This document shows, piece by piece, positions 1 to 13,200 of a stretch of DNA of 64,000 nt. The notes below the pieces were generated by a model. That model worked only from the letters and a program-made list of their open reading frames with translations, was not told where the DNA came from and made no database searches. Source of the stretch: Pleodorina starrii (lineage: Eukaryota; Chlorophyta; Chlorophyceae; Chlamydomonadales; Volvocaceae); the NCBI GenBank assembly GCA_030267565.1, contig BRXU01000011.1, positions 424,501-488,500 on the forward strand, written 5' to 3'. Position 1 is the first letter of the stretch. Every line of letters starts with the position of its first letter. A program made the translations under genes and the position numbers.

Positions 1-521
1 TTCAGCACTTCACAGCTGACGATGGGCTGGATGCAGTTTGGTTCAGCCAGCCAGGCAGCCAGGCAGCCAGGCAGCCTGAGTCCAAGTTAAGAGTCGCTGG
101 CAGTACATGGATGGAGGGCGGGCGCGTGGGACGGACGATGCGAGAGGGCGGCGGGACGGAGCGGTTTGCGCAGACGCAAATTGCGCAGAGCCGCAGACGC
201 GCTATGTCATGTAGGTAGCTGGAACAGTGCCGGGTGGGAGCGTGGGGAGGAGAAGTAGTAGTGGGGCGTGCTTTGGGGCGTGCGTCCGTCCGGTGAAGGG
301 TCTCAGCCGCCCGGTGCACAATTGCACATGCATCCGTGAGCACAGTAGCAGTAGCAGTAGCAGTCAGCGGCGGGGAATAAAGCTACGTTGGCGCGTAGGA
401 CGGAGAACGGAGACGTCGCACGAGACCTCCTCAGCAGAGCACTGCCCAGCAGGCAGCAAACAAACAGCACGTCACATTTGGGAGTCAAGGGCGGCCGCCG
501 ACAGGGGGGCGATCAATCCTG

Positions 522-585
522 ATCAATCGACAGGGGAGGTGTCTTGAGACACCCACCGCGAGACATCCCCCGTGTCGATTGATCG
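522..585. repeat. Imperfect inverted repeat (hairpin)
   Basis: The left arm 522-544 (gatcaatcgacagggg...) pairs with the right arm 563-585 (...gtgtcgattgatc) with about two mismatches. A smaller palindrome (gtgtcttgagacac) sits at the inner end of the left arm. There is no coding sequence around it. It could be a remnant of a small foldback element. Confidence 0.6.
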
Positions 586-1544
586 CGTCCCGCGGCCCGT
601 CTGACATGACTCGATTATTATTGATGTCGGCGCGGAACGAACACGAACATACACGAGTACTCGCTGCTCTGCGATGCGGGTGCGGATGCGGGTGCGCGGG
701 GGATTACGGGAGTTCCTGCAGCCAATCAACCATCATCGCATCATCGCTACATATACACATGTACAGCCGACCTTGCGCCACCAATGTGGCATGAATCGAG
801 TCAAAACACGCTCGAGTCAAACGCGCTTTGTTCTTTTCCAGCGAGTTGCCGCTCTCCATGTGCCTTTGACTTTCCAGGTGCGAGGCCCTTTTTCCCTAGT
901 AGTTGCGCGCTCGCCGGTTGCGGTGCTGCTGCTGCTGGTCGTCTCGGAATCACACCGTCGTACTCGTCGTCAATTGCACCGTCGTACTCGTTGTATAGTC
1001 GAGATCACGCCATTTTGCTCGTTGTACGGTCGCTGCCGCATACTGTCGTCGCCGCCGCCGCGCCTGCTTGGATCGGTCAGCACGTGCACTGATTTGCTTG
1101 TTTTACTGAATGCATGACGTGGGGGCTCTGTTCCATCCGTGCAGCGATTATTTACGATGCATGTATGACTCCCGCTCGTAAGCGGTCGCATGGATAGGAG
1201 CTGAAGGCTCGCGCGCATCCGCGGCCGGTTTATTGCGCCAAGGCGCTATCCAAACCCGTCCTTGTCCGACAATAAAACTCGTTTGTGTGCCTCTCCTAAC
1301 TACAGCCGGCGGATGGAAAGGCCGCCGTTTTTATTGCGTCCTCGCTTGATTGCTACTTAGGGCACTCGTGCGTGGGTATAGCCGTGAGGCAGCTGGCTGC
1401 TGGGCTTTGATCAGCAGATTCATTCGGACCGACGGTTGCATGCCTACCTACACACCTTCCCTCCCTCGCTCCCCCCACCTGTAATTTGAGTGTCCTTTGG
1501 GTGTGGGCGTCTCGTCGGGACCGGTTCCAAGAGGATCCGCCTGG

Positions 1545-1632
1545 GTTTATGGGACCGGACCGGATCGGACCGAACCGGACCGGCCCGGACGGGACCGGAC
1601 CGGGACCGGACCGGGTCGGACCGGACCGATCC
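1545..1632. repeat. Degenerate GACCG-rich tandem repeat
   Basis: Successive units of gaccggaccggatcgg / gaccgaaccgg type fill this stretch. They keep both strands open and so create spurious reading frames (Arg/Thr/Gly/Pro-rich) that should not be read as genes. Confidence 0.7.
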
Positions 1633-1672
1633 TGCATCACGGGCGATCGTTAATGGTTTCCAGTCGAACCGG

Positions 1673-1691
1673 GGTTTAGGGTTTAGGGTTC
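1673..1691. repeat. Interstitial telomere-like repeat
   Basis: About two and a half copies of TTTAGGG (gggtttagggtttagggtt), the plant/green-algal telomere unit, lie in intergenic DNA. Confidence 0.6.
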
Positions 1692-2867
1692 ACGCACGGC
1701 AGGCATGCGCCAAGCAAGGGTGTCCACGTGCAGCATGCGGATGAGGGTGCTGGGGGGGATGGCGGCACTGCCTGCTTCCTCCGGTGCATGCACGTGCACG
1801 TGGGGCCTCGGGGCAACAGCTTAACCTTGACAGGGTTGAGCTATTGCCAGTCGGCAATCGAAAATAAATTGACCTCTGAGAGTGGAAGGCATCATTACAA
1901 GGCGCCGTATGTATACAGGGCCTAACACAAATGGGCCCCACACGGGACACCCCACTCGCCCCACTGTGGGTCGGAAGCCCGCCAGTTCTGACGACAGTTC
2001 GAAAGCACAGGCGCCACTAAATTGGAGAATCAATTAGGCCTGACAGATGAGGTTATGGCAGATCGTCTTGCATGGGGCTCATCATCGGGGGCATAACTTG
2101 ACGAAACGCTGAAACCTGTGACGAACGGCGTAAAAAAGAAGACCCCAAACCCTGCCACCCGGTGAAATCGTCCCGGTTCCGTTCACAGTAGGTTCACGAT
2201 GCACAAGGTTGGTTCCGCACGCGATACTAAAACAGGTCTAATGAATGACGGTCTAGGCAACTCGTGCAGTCTACGCGCGAAGCATCAGAAGCATCTATCC
2301 GGCATGCACACCGATGGGCAGATCGATCGCCAGCATGCCGCGCTACCAGCTCGCGCTTTGTACAATAATACTAATACAATCGGCGCCATCGCGCCTTGTT
2401 AATGTCGAATTTGCTCCCGCAAGCTGCATGCTTCCACCCTAAAGGCAACTGCCCGCCTTGGTGACACCGCGACACAACCTGTCATGCGTATGTGAACATG
2501 CGCATGACACGGCACCCTCGATCGTCCAGGCGACCAACATGTTCAAAGCGCCAGAAACTGAAAGCGTTCCAAAAAGACGATGCAATTCGCCCACACGGCC
2601 ACACGCCACGGGTTCTCCCGGCCACACCACACGAACACTAGTCCGCAGCACACCCCGGAAGACGCGCGGAATGCGTGTGGCTTATTAACCCACCATCCTC
2701 CGGACATAATAACCCCTGCACAACGGAGCTGCCCAGACGTGGATGGATGGGTGTGCGTGTGTGTGCCTGAGGGAAAAGAGAGATAGGGAGGTCCGGCCAG
2801 GGTCCAGCTGCCCAGATGCTGTTGTGACGCGGCTGGCTCGACCACCTAGCTATCCGCCGCAGCCAAG

Positions 2868-5800
2868 CTACTGCCGCCCAAACAGCTGCAGCAGCGCCGC
2901 CGCAAAGAGGCTGCACAGGAGCATCGTCAGGGGCGATGGTCCCGCATACGTGGCTGCGCCGCCGTCCTCCCCGACATTGGCCGCCTCGAAGCTCAGCACG
3001 GCGTCGATGAAGATCAGCGTGGTCCTGTTCGTTGCAAGGACACGGCACGAGACCGACCCACGGGTCATAACCGAGTCGAAAACGATTAAGGCAAATCAAA
3101 AACACAAAAGCAGGGCGGTACACGGGAGTTCTCGAGGGGGCCGCCTGGGCGGCTAGTCGGTGCCAAGTCAGCGTCCGCGTGGGGTGCACGAGCGCCAATT
3201 AAGCTCCTGATCAGCACGCGTCAACAAATGTGCAACCATGTGCCCGTGACATGGCACGAGACACGTCCCTCGCGACTCACGTGTTTGAGGTGCCCACGGA
3301 AGACTCGTAGCCCAGTGCCTTGGCCGAGCTTCCACTATTGGACACCGTGAAGGTAACGCCGCCGCTGGCGGCGCGTGTCACGCTCAGCGTGTCGGGGCCC
3401 CTGCGGGTGGCGTGCAGTTTAGAGGCGTGATGCGGCCATCCCGTGAGCCAATACACCCAGCCTTTAGTTATGCATGGACAGCAGTTGTGCATGACATTAA
3501 CCTACAAAGGCAAGGCAAGAGTGCATGACAAATATCAAAATTTTCACCTAGGCAATGCCTGAGAGTTAGGGCCCTGAATGAATCACCGGTACGCCGAAGG
3601 TTACCAGGGGGCCTAATCAAGCTACCGTAACATGCGCCCCTCGCAGCCCGGGGGGCCTTAGCTCCACGCACTTGTTCGTGGTGAGCTTCGTCCCGTTGGT
3701 GAGTGTGGACAGGACCAAGGTTGCATTCGGGATCACGTGCAGCTGCGAGAGTCGAAGAGGGTCCAAGGGCGGGACAGGGCAGACAGGCCGCAACACAGCA
3801 GACGCGACGGGCGTTAGTTGCGTAAGGCCCCGGGGGGGTAGTACCAACAGTAGTGGTGCCAGCAGGGTGGCTGCAAAGCGGCCGCTGAACCGGAGGTCGG
3901 CACCGAAGCAGCGGCGCCAGAACCCTCCCCCACCCCCGTAACACACGCTAGACCTAAAGCCGGCGCAACGTTAGTACAACTTCACAGTAAGTGGCGCCGC
4001 GCGGGATAGATCCACATCGTTCTACCAGAGCCAGAGGGATGTGGGAATCGTTCTACCAGAGCCAGAGGCATGTGAGGCATGTGGGATAGATCCACATCGT
4101 TCTACCAGAGCCCGAGGCATGTGAGGACACGTTGCCTGCTGTAATAAGCGCTGCAAGTTCAAGCTCTTGACGATCAATCGATCAAGCCCAGTCTGCTAGG
4201 GGGGGGGTACGGAGCGCTGGAGTAGTGACCAGACTCACGTCCAGCAGCGTCTTCAGGGCGGCTTGATTAGCCAGCAGTGCCGCTGCGGTCAGGCCCTTGG
4301 AGGAGAGGTAGGTGTTGAAGGCGGCGTCGGTGGGGACAAGGATCGTGCCCTTGAAACTACTGGAGTTGGCAAGGGTTGCGTTGTAAACGGTGGTGGCGTT
4401 GAGGGCTGCGATCAGGGTGGTGGCGTCGCCGTGGGCCCCCAGCGCCTCTTGCAGGGTGTTCATGGCGGGCGGGATGAGCACCTGGTCGATGAAGTACAAT
4501 AAGGTGCGGTGGGTGCCGCTGCGCAAACGGGCGCAAAAGGGCGGAGGAAAGCCAGCAGGTGGCGTATGTCAGTGGTGAGATATGGGACTCTTGAGCAAAG
4601 GAAAAGCTGAATGCTGTAGTAGAACGGTCGGTCTACTAGGAAGGAGGCTAGAAAGTGGAGGCTAGAAAACTGCCAATGCCAGTGGGTCCTACTGAACGCG
4701 ACATGCGAGTTGGTGGTTGGGATCTGGGTCCGATCAGACCAGCCAGGGACGAGATCAAAACGTGGGCCTGGTACACTGTATTCGACGTGGCGTGTGAATG
4801 CTAGAGGTGTGTGTGTGTACACGTGTCACCAGCGATCGTTGTGCGAGTGGGAGGAAGAAAAGCACCGTCAGGATCGGCAAGTACCGGTAGCAAGCCGAAA
4901 TGCAGCCGAGACAGCACGCAAGGGCCAAGGTGCTGTGCTGTGTGATGTGTGCACGCACGTCGGTGAGGGGCCCTGCCCCTCATCGCGGCAAATACGACAG
5001 GGTACGACAGTACGGGCTGCTGCTGCTGCTACTGCTGTGTTCTGTTGGGACAACTTACTCTGGCAGCAAGCCGATGGGGGCTACCGAAAAAATGGTCGCA
5101 TTGCCCCCCGGGAACAACGCAGTCCAAAAGTTCTCTTCACCACCTCCCCTTACGAGCTTCAACTTGAGGCCACTGCGGGGTCATCACATACACACACACA
5201 CACACTTAATAAGGGCAGGTACCGATAAAGGCGAGGGGACAGTTCAGGAGAGATAGAGTGGGCTGCACAGGGACTGTCGGACGTCAACGAAGTGGCTGGA
5301 AGTTTTTACGGCGAGCTTCATTGAGACCCTCGGAAGCCCACACAGCCGGCTCCTGGAGAGGAGTCCTGTGCTACGGTATCAAGAGGTACAAGGCCGTGCT
5401 CGTTGCGCGCCCGCCCTGGCAGCTGGCACCTCGATCTATCTGCTCAATCGACCGGGCTGCCCGTCACGCCTGGGCGCGCAGTGCTTGACGTCTATCTTGT
5501 GTGATCGCCCTGCTACTTACAAAGCGCGCCGAGCACCGTACTCACCTGAGCGTGGTCAGGGTTTTCGGGTCGGTTGAGACATCGGCACTGAGGTTTGCAA
5601 TCTTTGGCACGACGTGGTATTTGAGCAGGTACATGACGCCCGAAGGTGACGAGGTCAGCTGCCGCAGCAGCGAGCTGTTGCCGCTCAGGTCGGATGTAAA
5701 GGCCCTGCGAATAATACAGAAGCAGAAGCAGGGATCAGGCATCCATCCAACGGAGTTCGCAAAGCGGATCAGAAAGCACGCTCTCTAAGGACCACGAATG

Positions 5801-8230
5801 ACCGCGTGCCGAATGGCCGCACGTTCTGTAAATGCCGTACCCCATCAAGCAATTGTACGACGTCAGCAACCGCCGTACGTCGTGTTGCACCGTCACCTCT
5901 TCAATTGGAACAAAGGAATTCGCAAAGCTGGCTCGGCTACCCCCCACTCCCGTACTTACGGGTCGAACGGCACGAGGACCGAGTAGTCCGCGGTCGGGCC
6001 GAGCAGGTCGAAGAAGGACGGTGCATATGTCGTTATCAGGTTAGCCAGCATGGAGGCGACGCGTACGCGCTGAATAGCCTACAGATCGCGAAATGCGGCG
6101 ACGATGCGCATGAGAATCGATGGGGGGATTTAGGTTGTTAGAATCCGTCAACAGAGTCAGGGGCATTTGCGCTCAGTACAAACAACTCATTATCAAGGCG
6201 AACAACTGCATGCTGAAGCGCAACGGTGCCGCTTTCCAGAGCCGACACCTCCTGAGACGGGTCGGGACGGTCGGTCGGGGACGGCACATCCATCCAACCA
6301 GCGCCCAACTCGACTACCCCACCACCACCACCACCACCACCATCCCGAGAGGAAGGACGTACCACCGCGGAGGACGGGAAGAACGGCATCAGGACTGCGT
6401 CGATGACATGAACCACGGACTTTCCGGCCATTATGTCGGCGGTTGTGACGTTGGCATCGCTGCCAAGGGACGCGACCGTGACACCCGTAGCCGTGCGGTT
6501 GGTGCCCAAAGAGTCCCCTTCCGACGCGTACGGGTCGCTGTTCACGCGCAAGACGCGACAAGGTCAGGCGGCGAACACGGGGGGGGGCGACAGGGTGGAT
6601 GGGTGGGTGGCTTTTAGGGTCTTAGGGATCCATGCGCGGACGGACGACAGGCAAGGAAAGTGGGAGGAGGGGAGGGAGGGGGTAAATTAGGGCCGCGCCT
6701 GGACGTGCATTGGGTTTTGGGCAGGGTGAAACGGACAGGCGCACAGCACGGATGTGCCATCCCTCATCCGGGAAGCTCCTTTGACGCGTGCGTGCGCGGA
6801 ACGTGGAGGCTCGCTTGGTGGCCGTGCGTCGATGGCGTGCCGTGGTCCCATGCGGGGTCGACATTACCCACGATACACACTTGCACGTGCAAAACGCAAA
6901 ACGTGTGCACGTGCAAAACGCAAAACGCAAAACGTGTGCACGTGCAAAACGCAAAACGTGTGCACGCCTGCAAGTTTACAAGTCTACACACCCGCCCTCC
7001 GCTTCGACAAGTACGGTACCGGTGTCGCTGGGCCCTAGGTTCATTCGCTAACATCGCCTCCGTCGATGTCCCTCCGGAATCTTCCTAACCAACCTAACCC
7101 CTCCCCCCCGTCAAGTCCTCGCCCGGGTCAGTTCCTCTCCCGATCGCCCTGTCTGTGTGCCTGCCCCCGGTTTAGCTCATCGCCCGATCCTGTCATGCCG
7201 GGGTCTAGATCAGTGCCCGGGAGCCGGGACCACCTGCCCCAGGTACCTGGCCCGGGCCTATTGCGCATGCATGCCCCGACTTCAGTCATTGCTGCGCCTC
7301 TAGCCTGGTGAAGTATTGAGTGCCGACGAGCTTGACCAGGGTGCCTTTTTCGGTGCGTTAGATACGCGTGCGAGCTCGCCACGTTGGGGCCGCAAGTACT
7401 CACAATGCGCAATCCCACTCGGCTTGTTGGCCTGCCGCGATGATGGCCGCGGAAGTGGCGGGGGGCTGGACGGCGTGGTAGAGAAGAAGGGACGCAAACG
7501 CGCGGGGGTTTCGCTGCAGGTCCTCCTGCTTGAGGCCTAGCAAGGCCAGCGCGCCGAGCAAAGCCTGCGGCGGCATTGGACGAACGCACAAATGACAAGT
7601 CGTATCAGTACGCAGAGATTAATTTGGTTTTATACACCTAGATTATAGCGGTTGTCGGGCAGCAGTTGACCCTGTTGCCTGCTGTTGGCAGCGACAAACT
7701 GAACCGAATGCGCGCGCAGGTGTGCAGTCTGCGCACCGGTCACTCAACCATTTCGCTTTGTGCCTTTTACTATGCTCGGTTTCTCTCATTTTTACATACT
7801 GCTGTTGGACAGTGGGTTGTCGCCAGGCCCGAAGGTCAACCCTATCGGCCCATCTAATCGTGGCTTGTAGCCACCAGGAACCACAAGATCAGGAGCCCCA
7901 TATAACATATTGCAAATAGCATACCTTGTCCGAAGGCGCGAACACAGTGACGCTAAGTTCCAAATTGTCGAATACGCGCGACAGATTGGCGAGCGACAGG
8001 GCCGTGCTGAAAAGAGAGGTGTCCGACGTGTTGCTGACGGCAGAATAGACAGTAGTTGCAGCAGATGTAAATGTTGGAAGGACCAATAAACCTGCAAATC
8101 ATTTAGCGCACGCAAAAGTCGCTCGGCCGGTCAAGATAACCCGACCGTCTTCAAACATTTCGCCACGCATACGTGTATCCAGACTTCAAGACTCACCAGA
8201 AATCAAAAGTAGAGAAAATCGATGCTTCAT
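2868..8230 (-). CDS. Secreted fasciclin (FAS1) protein, three FAS1 domains, GPI-anchor signal
   Basis: Exons, reading leftwards: 8230-8197, 8091-7925, 7564-7404, one near 7354-7290 (unresolved), 6537-6363, 6078-5960, 5704-5546, 5172-5059, 4518-4239, 3742-3672, 3400-3281, 3024-2868. From 6078 on every junction agrees in phase. ATG at 8230 starts a signal peptide (MKHRFSLLLISGLLVLP). Three FAS1 domains follow. Each has an H1 box (SVTVFAPSD; DYSVLVPFDP; KGTILVPTDAAF), a YH/HV motif (LLYHAVQPP; LKYHVVPK; LHVIPNATL) and an H2 box (VVHVIDAVLMP; LLYFIDQVLIPP; LIFIDAVLSF). The C-terminus ends in a hydrophobic tail (LTMLLCSLFAAALLQLF), a GPI-attachment signal. FAS1 proteins are cell-surface adhesion or matrix proteins. 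About 535 aa. The junctions around exon 4 do not fit canonical sites in phase, so that part is uncertain. Confidence 0.88.
4018..4120. repeat. Short tandem repeat in a fasciclin intron
   Basis: The phrase cgttctaccagagccagaggcatgtg recurs three times with small changes, partly preceded by gggatagatccacat. It lies in the intron between the exons 4518-4239 and 3742-3672. Confidence 0.65.
6884..6968. repeat. Tandem repeat of cacgtgcaaaacgcaaaacgtgtg
   Basis: Three units, one carrying an extra cgcaaaa, lie in the intron before the exon 6537-6363. There is no coding role; the short frames seen here are repeat artefacts. Confidence 0.75.
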
Positions 8231-10232
8231 TTTCGCTTTGCGAGCTGTGAACGAGTGTTTGGTTTTGAACGGAAGTTCTGTAAATTTGGAAGTCTCTGAA
8301 CTTAATTCAGCATGAACATAAGCTTATAATGCAATAAAATTATCGCGGGTACTGATAGACTTCTCTCGTGTCTCACCGCGTATATGTCATCGAGTGCCGG
8401 TTCGTCTGCTGCCGTTGCACGTACAGCGAGGGAAAGGGAGGGAACTAGCCAGAGCGCCGGACAGGCTGTCCCGCAGTCCGACTTCAGAACCGTTTAAATT
8501 CATGCTTTTAAATCAGGAATTCTGCGTCAAATGCTGCATCATTCTCTTCGACAGCAGATCTGTGGCCAGCGCAGGTCAGCGGGTCGGACTCACGGGCCAA
8601 ACCGTCGACCAACGACGATGGATAGCTTTTAGGATCAGCATACTAGGGTTGCCAAAATACTTATCATCGTTTCGACAATTTCGCGGTGGTGGCGAATGGG
8701 CTTCGCCATTCGCGTTCGTAAATTGCTACCTGATCAGGCCTGATCTATTCCGAGTGCGTTCCACAAGGCTTTGTGCACGTCTTTCATGGCCGGGTGCGAA
8801 AAGAGTCTTATTAAATGTTCACGATATTGGCAATGGATGGCTTTTACGGGCAGTCCATTCGGTTTGTCTCGATGTTTTTGGGTCTGCGCGCGCGGCCTTT
8901 TCTGGGGGCTTCTGGGGCGGGGGGCATTGCCAGCTGCAGCCCGTTAGTTGCTGTCAGGTCTGTTGGCGCGCCTTCTTGTAAGTGGCCGGGGACCTTTGCC
9001 ATTTGGGGAGCCTCATTGCAAATTCCCACGTGGTCGAGGGTCCTTGTGCTTTCCCTCGGGTTCGCTTGTTCCTGTCTGGGTGGCTCGTGCCGTCTGGTCT
9101 GGTCTGGCATGACATCACCCCAGAAACAGACAAGAGCGTTGCTTATTTGCATGATTTGGTGGGGGCAGGTGGGGGGCTGGCGTGGGACGGCGCAGGGGGC
9201 TTTTCCAGCCTCCGTCAAGTCCCTGTTGGTGCGCCTCTGTTGGTTTGCCGCCAGGGTGATACTGGAAATCCATGGCTTAACAACTCGGTGATAACGAGTC
9301 CTTAGCCTCTTCTCAACGGGTTCGATTGTTCCATAGGGTTCCTTGCCGGTACTTGGCGCCTCAGCGCCGGTGCCTCAATACTGTTTGGCCTGGATAGGCT
9401 TTCCCTCACCCCGACCCTTTCTGCTGCAGTGCCACAGCCGCAGGGTGAAGGCTGGCCCAGCGGCTCCCTCCCTGCATTGCCTGTAGCAAGGGAAATGCGT
9501 GCGCCCAAATTGGACAACCCTCTCCTACCCTCTCCCGTGATGCGTGTGGCCTACGCACTTCTGTGATGCCAAGGCCGCATGGGGGGTAGTCACCCGCATG
9601 GGGCTGGGTCCACATTTTACGGTAGTGCGAGTACGGCAGAGATGCTGTTCGTGAGGTTCATGTTGCCCCGCTTCTCTGCTACCTACAGGGCCGACACGCC
9701 ATGCATACGGCACACGTCCTGCATTCTATTTGCAGAGTAAAGCGGCCTCGTCTAGACCTAAAAGCATAGAAGGTCATACGATTCCTCGCCTGGATTTGTG
9801 GACCTTCCAACGTCTTCTTCCATACAATTGCCCCGAAACCGGGCCCCGAAACTCGCAACGACAGCGTCAATCCTAACCGCATTGCGATGAGGTAATTGAA
9901 ATAGCATGTGGTTATGAGCTTCTAGTGCATGTTGTTTTGTCAAAGGCGAACCCACGGAAAATGCGTTTCATGGGACGGGTATGCGAACGACTCTTACGCC
10001 CAAACCACAAACACCCGCGCCCTTGCTGACCGTTATTAATCACTGTCGATAATTTAATAATCACACGATATCCAAATATTTCTCGGCAAGCGGGCGGGCA
10101 CCTTGGAAAAGGTTAAGGGAGTCGCATCGCCTTCGGTATCCATCTGGGTCCTGGGCAAACAATTAACGCTTCAGGTCATCTACAACTCATAACCCTCCGG
10201 CAAGCGTTGCCGAGGACCATCGTGGACCTCCT
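8231..10232. other. Divergent intergenic region between FAS1 and CPBP-like genes
   Basis: Two kilobases separate the two start codons. Open frames exist (for example 8394-8981 +) but none has splice support or a recognisable motif. Promoters of both genes are expected at the two edges; I could not point to specific sites. Confidence 0.45.
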
Positions 10233-13200
10233 ATGAACTTGCTGTGCCGACAAACGCCTTCTGCAGCGCGGAGCATTCCTCGGCAAACATGTTGTCACTC
10301 TTTGTGGGTGAGTGAATATTGTTGAGCTGCTCGCGCGCTGCCGACGTGTGGTAGGTGCCATTCCTGCCACAAACCATCGCACGTTTTTCACCCACACACA
10401 TCGCATTGCGCCGCTCATGCTCTCCCTCAATCTCCTCCATTGAAACAGGTGCTCCAAAGGGCTTCGTCACCGCGCACAGGGCCCTTCGCCCGGGAGCCTC
10501 GCGGCCATGGCGTGGTCGCTCCCCAGCCACTTGATTCCGTTCTGGAAGCCGACGGAAGCGGTGACGATCCCGGTCGCCTTGGAAAGCACGGTCCGAAGCT
10601 CCTGCCGCGGCCAGTCCGTCCAAAGAATGACGGTAATGGCTCCAGCAAGAACAACGGCGGTGGAGGCGGAGGTGGCCGTGGTGGCGGGCGGGGCCCTTCG
10701 GGCGTGGGCGAGCGCACACTCGCGTCGCTCGCGGCTTACAGCGGTCTCGTGGGGACCACGGCGCTTATACTTGGAAACCTGGCGGGCTTCGATCTGTGGG
10801 GCGAGTTTGACTGGACGTCGCTTGACGACCTGCGGATGGCGGCGGTAGCGAGCGTGCCGCTGCAGCTGTTAAACGCAGCGCTGCTACTGCCGAGCTACAG
10901 CTCCCCTCAGCGACTGCCGGACCTGGGGAATCTGGAGGTGTGTGTGTGTGTGCGTGTATGACCGTGTGTGTGTGTATGACCGCGTGTATACTGTGTCTTG
11001 TGTGGGGGGATGGAGGGTACGGGTGCGGTGGCGGTGGCGGCGACGGCGGCAGAGCTTCTTGGCTGCCTGCAGCCACTGCACGAATCGCGCAAAGGCACCT
11101 CCCTGCGCCTGAATGATACCACCACATCGCACCACCGCACACCCCCCTCCGTGCTGCGCTCCCCTGCCGCGCCGCGCAAATGCACGGGCAGAACCGGACG
11201 ACCAACCAACGGAGCACGTTTCCCGCGTTCGTCTCGACACTGCCACCGGGCACCTTGCTGTGCGCTCCCCAGGCAATGGAGGAGAAGCTCCGGGCCGAGC
11301 AACAGCAGCGGCAACAAGGGGACCAACAGCAGCCGCAGCAGCAGGCGACGGCGGCGCCCGGGGTCTCACCTGCGGCCGCGGAGGCGGCGCCAGCGTCCTC
11401 GGCCCCCGAATCGGCCTCTGCCTCCTCTCCCTCTCCGGCGCATTCGGCGCCGTCGCCGCCGGGCTCTGCCGCCGGGCCGCCGGGCTTGGTCCCGGCGGAC
11501 GTGTGGGGCCGCTCCAGGGACGGTGCGGAGGCGAAGCCCGCGGCGGAGGACGGCTGGACGGCTCTGCGCAGCGCGCTGCATCTGGCGCAGGTAGGTCGGT
11601 GGGGACACAGGAAAGGGGATACGTCGGTGGGGTCTCGGTGGGGATTGGACGGCGACCGGGCGGGGACCGGTGGGGAGCGGGTGATGGATGTGAAACCGCA
11701 GCGATGGAGCGGGCGGCCTCCAACTAGAGTCGCAATTTTGTTTTATTAATAAAAAGCGGACGCAGGACGGGGATGGCGAGGAGAGAAGGTCGTGCTGCAA
11801 GGGCTCAGGGGCTTGTGGCGGGGAGGCGTAAGGCCTCCAACTGAATAATCGGTTAACTGTTTCAGGCAGTGTTTATTTTGTAACGGGCGGCCCGAGCAGG
11901 TGGGTATTCAGTTTGGGACATGTTATTAGCCCGGCAGGTCGAGGATTGCGGACCGGCTTTTGACCTCACTAACCACCGCCAAACGCTCCTAACCGTCTCA
12001 ACTGTCAGGGCTACTACATCAGCAACAACCCAACGGCGCGCCTGACGCCGGCGGCGGAGGCGGGATACACGTTCATCGACGCGGCAGCGGGGGAGCTGCT
12101 GTACCGCGGCGTGGCGATGACGTGGCTCGCCGGTTGGCTGCAGGTACGGCACGTGTGTACGGCAGACTGACGGCGGGCGGTGGGCGATGCCCACCCATGG
12201 GTCTGGCGCTCAGGCTGTGTGCAGCCCTGGCCACAGGGACGGGCCGGAAACCCGGAATGGAGGGCTCTCATCGACCCACCGATCGGGATCGAGGGCGGGC
12301 TCAAGACTGACCCACGGGTCTTTTTACCCAGACATGGACCTTTCCTTTTATCTTTACCTCAGGACCGGGTTTATGAGGCAGGCGTGGACGAGACGGTGTC
12401 GTACCAGCTGCCGGCAGCGGCGGCGGCGGCGGGCCTGCCGGGGCTTGGCGACGCCTTCGCGACGCTGGGTGTGTACGGCGCCTGCCAGTGCGCCGTCGCT
12501 GCCGCCACGGCGACGTTTGTGGTGCTGTCGGTGATGTCGAGGTCGCGTCGGGCGGCGCAGCGGCTGGAGATGCTCATGAGTGTGGCGTCGCCGTCGTCGT
12601 CAGCGTCGACGTCGGCTCGGTCTCCGACAGGTGAGTGCAACACAACACACGTCGCGGGCCCGTCTCGGCCTGTCTCGGCCTGCCTCGGCCCGTCTCGGCC
12701 TGCCTCGGCCCGTCTCGGCCTGCCTCGGCCCGTCTCTGGCTGTCTCCTGCGCTCAGATCCGGACCCAGCCACATTCGGCCTCGGCCCAAACCGTCGAGGA
12801 GCGCTTGCGCGGCCCGCTTTCATGCCGGAGTTTTGGCGGGCTGCTAGGATGTGGCCCGTGCCTCGCCCGTTCCGGTTCCGTTGCGTCATCCGCTGTCCTT
12901 TTCGTCTCTGTGCACGCAAGGTCTCTCTACAAACCCCAAGGTCTCTCTACAAACCCTAAGGTCTCTGTACACTGCAAAGAACTCTGGTGCTTCTCAGTTC
13001 CATTGGTTCGACAGTCCGTTTCGTCTCTGTACACTCGACCTAGTTTCTACCAAGGGCTCACAGCCGCTGCCGCACTTCTCAGTTCTCGCCCTCCGCTCCG
13101 CCCGTTACTGCTGCTCCCTGACGCAGGCCCAGGCGGCAGAGGGACCGCTGGCGATGCCGCCAGCGGCGACGGCAAGGCCGCCGCCGGCAGAGGTGCCGCT

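Larger units (their letters stand above)
1..2867. other. Intergenic DNA, no supported gene
   Basis: No frame here shows a chain of exons with matching splice phases or a recognisable domain. The stretch holds a hairpin (522-585), GGACC-type degenerate repeats (about 1545-1632) and a short telomere-like run. The last few hundred bases are probably the 3' UTR of the fasciclin gene, which reads leftwards and stops at 2868. Confidence 0.6.

Noticed and set aside
8394..9305. Open frames upstream of the CPBP-like gene, thought at first to be a retroelement fragment
   Set aside because: No reverse transcriptase, integrase or gag motif in any frame, and no terminal repeats.
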